A stretch of DNA of 12,285 nucleotides from Nitrospirae bacterium CG1_02_44_142. Its GTDB lineage: Bacteria > Nitrospirota > Thermodesulfovibrionia > Thermodesulfovibrionales > UBA1546. The DNA is taken from positions 1-12,285 of the forward strand of contig MNVK01000126.1 in the NCBI GenBank assembly GCA_001871685.1, written 5' to 3'. Made by a program: the position numbers and the translations under genes. The notes beneath the pieces are model-generated. The model was not told the origin of the DNA and searched no databases. It saw nothing but the letters and a program-made list of their open reading frames with translations. Below are positions 8,235 through 12,285 of this stretch, in pieces. Within the stretch, counting starts at the first letter, position 1. Each line of letters opens with the position of its first letter.

Positions 8235-9293
8235 ATGAGAAGGACAGGATATAGCATAAAGAGCCTTGTCAGTCCGAACATCCGCAATCTCAAGGCATAT
8301 AGCGCAAAAGAGATTCCATGCAAAGTGAAGCTTGACGCAAATGAAAGCCCGTATTCAGCGTTCAGCGTTCAGCGTTCAGCGTTCAGCGTCGAAAAAATCT
8401 TTCAGACATTGAATCGTTATCCGGATTCGGAAGCAAAGGCATTAAAAAAAATAATCTCAAAAAATCTGAGGCTGACGCCGGAGAATATCCTTTTTGGAAA
8501 CGGCTCTGATGAGCTGATATATTATCTTATAACCGTTTTCGGCGGTCCTGTCCTGTATCCTGTTCCCACGTTTTCAATGTACGGCATTATCTCTCAGGCG
8601 CTCGGAGAGAAAAGGATAGAAGTTCCGCTGGATGATGAATTTGACCTGGATACAGACAGAATACTGCCTTTAATTAAAAAAGAAAAACCGGGGATTATCT
8701 TCCTGAGCAGCCCTAATAACCCCACAGGCAATTGTTTTTCGGCAGACAGGATTTTAAAGATAGTTGAATCAACCTCACTCGTAGTTATTGATGAGGCATA
8801 TCAGCCGTTTTCAAGCGAAAAAGGGTTTCTGCCGATGTTAAACGACTATAAAAACCTCGTGATTCTCAGAACCCTGAGCAAGATAGGCTTTGCAGGACTG
8901 CGGGTAGGCTTTATGATTGCCGACAGAGAGATAATAAATGAGGTTAACAAGGTAAGGCTTCCGTTCAACATCAATTCTCTTTCTCAGGCGGCTGCAGCGG
9001 CATTGCTTCAAAACACCCATACAATAAAATTACACATGGGGCTTATTACCTCTGAGAGGGAGAGGCTTCTTAATGAACTGTGGAAGCTCAGGGGAATAAA
9101 ACCCTATCCATCCGAGGCTAATTTTATTTTATTCAAAGTTAAGAATTCTGATAAAATCTATTGCAGGCTTCTTAAAAAAGGCGTGCTTGTGAGGAATATG
9201 AGAGGAACTGTGAACGAATGCCTCAGGGTGACGGTAGGGACAAAAAAAGAAAACAATATTTTTATCAAAGCGCTTAAAGAGGTGATGAAATGA
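8235..9293 (+). CDS. hisC: histidinol-phosphate aminotransferase
   Basis: This PLP-dependent fold-type I aminotransferase converts imidazole acetol phosphate to histidinol phosphate. The 352-residue product is of normal length (E. coli 356). Visible landmarks are LDANESPY at 33-40, GNGSDELI at 88-95, SSPNNPTGN at 158-166, VIDEAY at 184-189 and the PLP-lysine motif RTLSKIGFAGLRVGF, with Lys216 as the Schiff base residue. Residues 41-52 (SAFSVQRSAFSV) are encoded by five tandem copies of a 7-bp repeat. They fall in a variable loop between the substrate-binding N-terminus and the RYPD motif, so activity may survive. The ribosome site is weak and sits within the end of hisG, suggesting translational coupling. 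The last four bases overlap hisB. Confidence 0.94.
   Translation: MRRTGYSIKSLVSPNIRNLKAYSAKEIPCKVKLDANESPYSAFSVQRSAFSVEKIFQTLNRYPDSEAKALKKIISKNLRLTPENILFGNGSDELIYYLITVFGGPVLYPVPTFSMYGIISQALGEKRIEVPLDDEFDLDTDRILPLIKKEKPGIIFLSSPNNPTGNCFSADRILKIVESTSLVVIDEAYQPFSSEKGFLPMLNDYKNLVILRTLSKIGFAGLRVGFMIADREIINEVNKVRLPFNINSLSQAAAAALLQNTHTIKLHMGLITSERERLLNELWKLRGIKPYPSEANFILFKVKNSDKIYCRLLKKGVLVRNMRGTVNECLRVTVGTKKENNIFIKALKEVMK
8354..8388 (+). repeat. five perfect tandem copies of a 7-bp repeat (TTCAGCG) inside hisC
   Basis: TTCAGCG is repeated without error at 8354, 8361, 8368, 8375 and 8382. Because 7 is not a multiple of 3, successive copies are read in all three frames. None contains a stop, and three copies encode the heptapeptide SAFSVQR. 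The array covers hisC codons 40 to 52. Gain or loss of one or two copies would shift the hisC frame; three copies would add or remove seven residues cleanly. Confidence 0.97.
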
Positions 9294-9877
9294 GAAAGGC
9301 AATGTTGAAGAGAAAGACAAAGGAAACAAATATCTCGTTGGACTTAAACCTTGACGGCAGGGGAAGTTATTCAATAAACACCTCTATCCCGTTTCTGGAC
9401 CACATGCTTTCTTTGACGTGCAAGCACGGGCTCTTTGACATGAAACTGAAGGCAAAAGGCGATGTAGATATTGACGACCATCACACTGTGGAAGACATCG
9501 GAATTGTGCTCGGCAAGGCATTGAAGCAGGCGCTCGGAGACATGAAAGGAATAACAAGATACGGACAGGCGTCTGTGCCTATGGATGAAGTCCTTGCCTC
9601 GGTAAGCCTTGATATCAGCGGAAGGCCTTATCTCGTTTATAAAGTTGAATTCCCAAAAAAAAGCAAACTGAAGGACTTTGACCCTGACCTTATAGAGGAC
9701 TTCCTTCAGGCTTTCGTAAGCAACAGCAGCATAACACTGCATGTCAATGTTCTTTACGGCAGGAATGTCCATCACATAATTGAGGCTGTTTTTAAAGGGC
9801 TTGGCAGGGCGCTCAGAGAAGCAGTTACTATTAATCCGAAGATGAAAGGCATTCCTTCCACAAAGGGGAAACTTTAG
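9290..9877 (+). CDS. hisB: imidazoleglycerol-phosphate dehydratase
   Basis: This enzyme removes water from imidazole glycerol phosphate to give imidazole acetol phosphate, the substrate of the hisC product encoded just upstream. The 195-residue product is the monofunctional form, without the N-terminal phosphatase fused in E. coli. Both metal-binding signatures are present: DDHHTVED at 62-69 (His64, His65, Glu68) and HHIIEAVFKGLGRAL at 161-175 (His161, His162, Glu165). PFLDHML at 34-40 is also conserved. The ATG overlaps the hisC stop (ATGA, four bases) and is preceded by GAGGTGATGA. The alternative Met5 is less likely because MRKAxxxRKTKET is the usual family start. The missing histidinol-phosphatase must be supplied elsewhere. 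Confidence 0.96.
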   Translation: MRKAMLKRKTKETNISLDLNLDGRGSYSINTSIPFLDHMLSLTCKHGLFDMKLKAKGDVDIDDHHTVEDIGIVLGKALKQALGDMKGITRYGQASVPMDEVLASVSLDISGRPYLVYKVEFPKKSKLKDFDPDLIEDFLQAFVSNSSITLHVNVLYGRNVHHIIEAVFKGLGRALREAVTINPKMKGIPSTKGKL

Positions 9878-9894
9878 CAGAAATATCTCTGTTC

Positions 9895-9919
9895 TCATTC
9901 CGCACTTGATGCAGAATGA
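9895..9919. repeat. REP-like palindrome downstream of hisB
   Basis: A 10-bp inverted repeat with one mismatch (TCATTCCGCA at 9895-9904 and TGCAGAATGA at 9910-9919) surrounds a 5-base CTTGA loop. It lies 18 bases after the hisB stop, in the 82-base gap before the next start. The arm sequence resembles short dispersed palindromes I recall from many MAG-type genomes, but no second copy is in this window. There is no T-run after it, so it is not an obvious intrinsic terminator, although the stem could protect or end the his transcript. Confidence 0.55.
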
Positions 9920-9959
9920 CAAAACCATATCCAGCATGACAGATTAAAGAGGCAGTTAG

Positions 9960-10193
9960 ATGAATCTGAAAAATAAAATCCCTCTTAATGAGATTAAGTA
10001 TGTCCTCCTTGATATGGACGGGACTCTCCTTGACAAGTATTTTGACGATTATTTCTGGGAGCATCTTGTGCCTGAGAAATATGCTGAGAAAAACTGCATT
10101 ACATTCGGAAAGGCAAAGGCAAATTCAAAAATCAAGCCTAAGCTGTCAAAAGATTTTATGCATATTTTTGATTTTGAGGAGTTAATTGGATAA
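9960..10193 (+). pseudogene. truncated HAD-family phosphatase remnant (YrfG-like N-terminus)
   Basis: The 77-residue frame begins like HAD nucleotidases of the YrfG type. LLDMDGTLLD (residues 16-25) is the catalytic motif I with its two aspartates, followed by FDDYFWEHLVPEKYAEKN, which matches the start of the cap region. Similarity fades after about residue 54, and the frame ends at 77, against roughly 220 for the family. The later catalytic motifs (Thr/Ser, Lys, acidic pair) are absent. The tail DFMHIFDFEELIG looks like the kind of ending such proteins have, so an internal in-frame deletion fusing head and tail is my preferred reading. AAAGGC is directly repeated at 10109-10120, close to the apparent junction. 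It keeps a good ribosome site (AAAGAGG at 9946-9952), and its stop abuts the nadB ATG, so it may still be translated and help couple nadB translation. Confidence 0.7.
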
Positions 10194-11786
10194 ATGGAAA
10201 CAGAAACCACTGATTTTCTAATTATTGGAAGCGGGGTTGCCGGACTGAGGGCTGCGATAGAGCTTGCGCCTCACGGAAACATCCTTGTAGCAACAAAGGA
10301 CATGCCTACTGAAAGCAGCACAGAATATGCCCAGGGAGGGGTTGCAGTTGCGCTGAGTGATGAGGATGAGGTAGGCATACATTTTGAGGATACCCTAAAG
10401 GCAGGCGACGGCCTCTGCAGCGAAGAGTCTGTCAGGATACTTGTGAAGGAAGGGCCGGAGAGGATTCTGGAACTTATTTCCTGGGGCGCTGAGTTTGACA
10501 GAGCAGCCTCAGGCGGAGGAACAAGGCTTGATTTCACAATGGAGGCCGCGCATTCCAGAAGAAGGATTCTCCATGCGCATGGAGATTCTACGGGGAAAGA
10601 GCTTGAACGCGTGCTCCTGAATAAGGCGCGTTCTTTCCCATCAGTAAAAAAATATCCCTTTGCATTTACAGTGGACCTGATAATAAAGGACGGCGAGTGC
10701 TGCGGAGCATATATCCTGAAGGACAGAAAAATAACCGCTGTCATTGCAAGGGCGACAGTCCTATGCACAGGAGGCGCAGGACAGATATTTGCCAGAACAA
10801 CAAACCCGCTGGTAGCAACAGGCGACGGCATGGCCATAGGTTTCAGGGCAGGCGCAGTTGTTGAGGATATGGAATTTGTTCAGTTCCATCCAACAAGCCT
10901 TTACTCCAAGTATGCGCCGCAGTTTTTGTTAAGCGAATCAATGAGAGGCGAAGGGGCGATTTTAAGGAATATAAACAAAGAGCCGTTCATGAAGAACTAT
11001 CACAGTGATGCGGAGCTTGCGCCGAGAGACATTGTATCAAGGGCCATAATCTCAGAAATGGTAAAGACAAACACCAAGCATGTATATCTTGACATGACCC
11101 ATCTTAAAAGTGATTTTGTGATAAAGAGATTTCCCAAGATATATTCCACATGCCTCCAGTACAATGTTGATATTACCAAAGACCTTATCCCGGTATCTCC
11201 CGCCGCCCATTATATGATGGGAGGAATCAAAACTGATATTAATGGAGCAACCACTATTAGAGGGCTTTATGCGGCTGGCGAGACAGCTTGCACCGGGGTA
11301 CACGGCGCAAACAGGCTTGCCAGCAACAGCCTCCTTGAAGGGCTCGTTTACGGCGCGCGGGCAGGCAGGTCAGCGCTTGAGTTTGGAGTGCGGTCTCCTT
11401 CGGCGAACCGCCGAGTCGGGCTTTCAGAGTTCAGAGTTTCTGATTATTCACCTGCATATCATTCTATCCCTGAACATGATGAGATAAGAAGGTCATTGAG
11501 AAAGCTTATGCTGGAGAGGGTTGGGATAATAAGATGCAGGGAGTCGCTTGAAGATGCCAGAAAAAGGCTTTCTGAATGGTCATTTATACTTGATAAGGCA
11601 TTCTACACCAGAAGAGAGCTTGAGTTAAAAAACATGCTCACAGCGGCAATGCTGATTGCAGAGGCCGCCTCTCTCAGAAAGGGAAGCGTTGGCGCTCATT
11701 ACAGGTCTGATTTCCCGGAAAAGGGCAGTGACTGGCAGAAACATATTGCACTGTCCAGAGAAGATGATAGAATAAGTTGTGGCTGA
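10194..11786 (+). CDS. nadB: L-aspartate oxidase
   Basis: This FAD enzyme oxidises L-aspartate to iminoaspartate, the first step of de novo NAD synthesis; in anaerobes fumarate is the likely electron acceptor. The 530-residue product has the dinucleotide-binding GSGVAGL at 12-18, SSTEYAQGGVAVA at 41-53, the HSRRRILHAHGDSTG segment at 120-134, EFVQFHPTSL at 227-236, the PRDIVSRAI active-site segment at 277-285, HYMMGGI at 339-345 and GVHGANRLASNSLLEGL at 368-384. Residues about 399-418 are a non-conserved insertion coded by a hairpin plus heptad repeats. The C-terminal family motif usually written ESRGxHYR appears as GSVGAHYR, a modest deviation. The ATG directly follows the stop of the HAD remnant, and a GAGGAG site at 10176-10181 lies inside that remnant. 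nadA and nadC are not in the window. Confidence 0.94.
   Translation: METETTDFLIIGSGVAGLRAAIELAPHGNILVATKDMPTESSTEYAQGGVAVALSDEDEVGIHFEDTLKAGDGLCSEESVRILVKEGPERILELISWGAEFDRAASGGGTRLDFTMEAAHSRRRILHAHGDSTGKELERVLLNKARSFPSVKKYPFAFTVDLIIKDGECCGAYILKDRKITAVIARATVLCTGGAGQIFARTTNPLVATGDGMAIGFRAGAVVEDMEFVQFHPTSLYSKYAPQFLLSESMRGEGAILRNINKEPFMKNYHSDAELAPRDIVSRAIISEMVKTNTKHVYLDMTHLKSDFVIKRFPKIYSTCLQYNVDITKDLIPVSPAAHYMMGGIKTDINGATTIRGLYAAGETACTGVHGANRLASNSLLEGLVYGARAGRSALEFGVRSPSANRRVGLSEFRVSDYSPAYHSIPEHDEIRRSLRKLMLERVGIIRCRESLEDARKRLSEWSFILDKAFYTRRELELKNMLTAAMLIAEAASLRKGSVGAHYRSDFPEKGSDWQKHIALSREDDRISCG
11391..11440 (+). repeat. in-frame insertion in nadB: small GC hairpin plus two heptad repeats
   Basis: A hairpin with arms CGGCG (11401-11405) and CGCCG (11409-11413) around AAC is followed by two perfect tandem heptads TTCAGAG (11423-11429 and 11430-11436). 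This heptad differs by one base from the TTCAGCG units in hisC. The stretch codes for a Ser/Arg-rich segment between the conserved FAD-domain end and the EHDEIRRSLRKLM helix, where L-aspartate oxidases vary, so the reading frame survives. Outer boundaries are approximate. Confidence 0.6.
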
Positions 11787-11815
11787 CTTGAAGTAAGTTC
11801 TCTTTAAAACGATTC

Positions 11816-11898
11816 AGGAGAGGTAAATGGATTCTTCAGATTTTTCGGGGGAAGAAAAGGGAAGAAAAGGGGTCTATAATCTTGATATTAAATTATAA
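11816..11898 (+). other. strong ribosome site and ATG opening a 23-codon frame, possible stub of a disrupted gene
   Basis: AGGAGAGG (11816-11823) lies a good distance before an ATG at 11827. The frame reads MDSSDFSGEEKGRKG and stops at 11896-11898 after running into the repeat-rich stretch. Such a strong start with so short a frame, directly downstream of nadB, suggests a gene whose body was replaced when the following element arrived. It could equally be a chance match. The peptide resembles nothing I recognise. Confidence 0.3.
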
Positions 11899-12036
11899 TT
11901 ATGGAATGCGAGATTTTTAATAAATGTCAAAAAGCAAGACTTGACCCTAATGACGCAGCTCTAATGACGCAGCAAAAACAGCATTCCGATTATGTCGACA
12001 GAGTTCCATGCATCCCCTATCCCCTTTTCTTTTCCC
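11850..12036. mobile_element. probable remnant of a small non-autonomous or REP-like element
   Basis: The stretch is bounded by imperfect terminal inverted repeats: AAGAAAAGGGG (11862-11872) pairs perfectly with CCCCTTTTCTT (12021-12031), and a GGG/CCC match continues after a 2-base bulge. The left end also has a perfect 10-bp tandem GAAGAAAAGG (11851-11870). Inside, GGAATGC (11903-11909) is inverted as GCATTCC (11981-11987). There is no transposase frame. The internal AAGCAAGACTTGACCC resembles sequence I recall next to Y1-type (REP-associated) transposases in other genomes, but that is memory, not a search. With the flanks it fills the roughly 300-base gap after nadB. Confidence 0.45.
11947..11973. 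repeat. 13-bp direct tandem repeat CTAATGACGCAGC
   Basis: Two perfect copies occur at 11947-11959 and 11961-11973, separated by a single base (14-base period). They lie inside the repeat-rich element and could mark a slippage event or a target duplication from a nested insertion. Confidence 0.85.
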
Positions 12037-12052
12037 AAAAACAATTCCTTTA

Positions 12053-12074
12053 TGCTAAAATTATATAGAAAGGA
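12053..12074 (+). promoter_or_regulatory. candidate extended -10 promoter and ribosome site of the antitoxin-like gene
   Basis: TGCTAAAAT (12053-12061) fits an extended -10 (TG-n-TAAAAT) without a clear -35. AAAGGA (12069-12074) is a ribosome site nine bases before the ATG at 12084. This would give the small gene its own short transcript, independent of nadB. Confidence 0.4.
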
Positions 12075-12083
12075 ATTAGTGTC

Positions 12084-12285
12084 ATGCTTAAAGCGGAGAA
12101 AATAAAAAAAGAGATAGATGTCCTGCCAACGGCTATGCTGGATGACGTGGAGAAGTTCATCAAGGGACTTAAGACACGCAAGAAAAATGGCAAGAGGAAA
12201 TCCTTTCTTCTGTCTGGGCTGGCTGATATGGCTGCTGATATAGATTTACCAAGGGATTTCTCAAAACACCACGACCATTATCTTT
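12084..12285 (+). CDS. putative toxin-antitoxin antitoxin (partial, runs off the window)
   Basis: An ATG with a ribosome site opens a frame that continues for 67 codons to the right edge without a stop. The first 30 residues (MLKAEKIKKEIDVLPTAMLD, then DVEKFIKGLK) form a charged helix whose LP-x-x-x-L-x-x-V-x-x-F pattern is common in small antitoxins of the DUF2281 kind. After a basic linker comes LADMAADIDLPRDFSKHHDHY, close to an antitoxin C-terminus I associate with PIN-domain toxins. If right, the toxin gene should begin within a few bases to tens of bases past the window. Identification is by remembered pattern and the 3' end is missing. Confidence 0.55.
   Translation, partial: MLKAEKIKKEIDVLPTAMLDDVEKFIKGLKTRKKNGKRKSFLLSGLADMAADIDLPRDFSKHHDHYL

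Noticed and set aside
8354..8388. The heptad array as a CRISPR or attachment site
   Set aside because: There are no spacers between the units, the unit is only 7 bp, and there is no integrase nearby. It is a simple tandem repeat.
9371..9937. A 188-residue minus-strand frame opposite hisB
   Set aside because: hisB on the plus strand has complete catalytic motifs, and the antisense frame shows no family features or ribosome site worth noting.
10271..10837. A 188-residue minus-strand frame opposite nadB
   Set aside because: It is explained by codon bias of the plus-strand gene and has no recognisable protein signature.

Overview
The window reads as a chromosome segment from an anaerobic, Gram-negative-type bacterium of moderate GC content. 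The evidence is a Tat-exported, selenocysteine-containing formate dehydrogenase, a secreted SurA-like chaperone, and ordinary biosynthetic genes. Gene content and protein style suggest Nitrospirota or a deltaproteobacterial (Desulfobacterota-like) lineage. This is an impression from remembered family sequences, not a demonstrated placement.

Region 1 (1-4780): an fdnGHI-type operon for a membrane-bound respiratory formate dehydrogenase. A sigma70-like promoter at the left edge is followed by the large molybdenum/tungsten selenoprotein subunit (133-3339, read through an in-frame TGA at 745-747), the four-cluster iron-sulfur subunit and the cytochrome b subunit. The genes are 11 and 2 bases apart, and a perfect 17-bp hairpin closes the unit. 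Together they would oxidise formate outside the cytoplasmic membrane and pass electrons through FeS clusters and b hemes to quinone.

Region 2 (4781-7256): a CstA-family transporter with no visible ribosome binding site but a TATAAT just before its ATG. It converges on a minus-strand gene for a short exported SurA-like protein that lacks a parvulin domain.

Region 3 (7257-9877): a compact histidine cluster, hisG (long form), hisC and hisB, with 2-base spacing and a 4-base overlap. It runs divergently from the SurA-like gene across a 100-base intergenic region with overlapping candidate -10 boxes. hisD, hisH, hisA, hisF and hisI are absent. hisC carries five tandem copies of a 7-bp repeat inside its reading frame.

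Region 4 (9878-11786): a REP-like palindrome, a drastically shortened HAD phosphatase gene (YrfG-like N-terminus only), and nadB for L-aspartate oxidase. nadB has its own in-frame insertion made of a small GC-rich hairpin plus two copies of a closely related heptad.

Region 5 (11787-12285): about 300 bases of repeat-rich DNA that looks like the remnant of a small non-autonomous mobile element. It begins just after a strong Shine-Dalgarno/ATG whose reading frame dies within 23 codons. The window ends inside a small gene resembling the antitoxin of a toxin-antitoxin pair.

I did not find a clearly new multi-gene system. The most unusual signals are the 7-bp repeats inside two essential-type biosynthetic genes, where a one-unit change would shift the frame, and the cluster of repeat and decay signs between hisB and the right edge.
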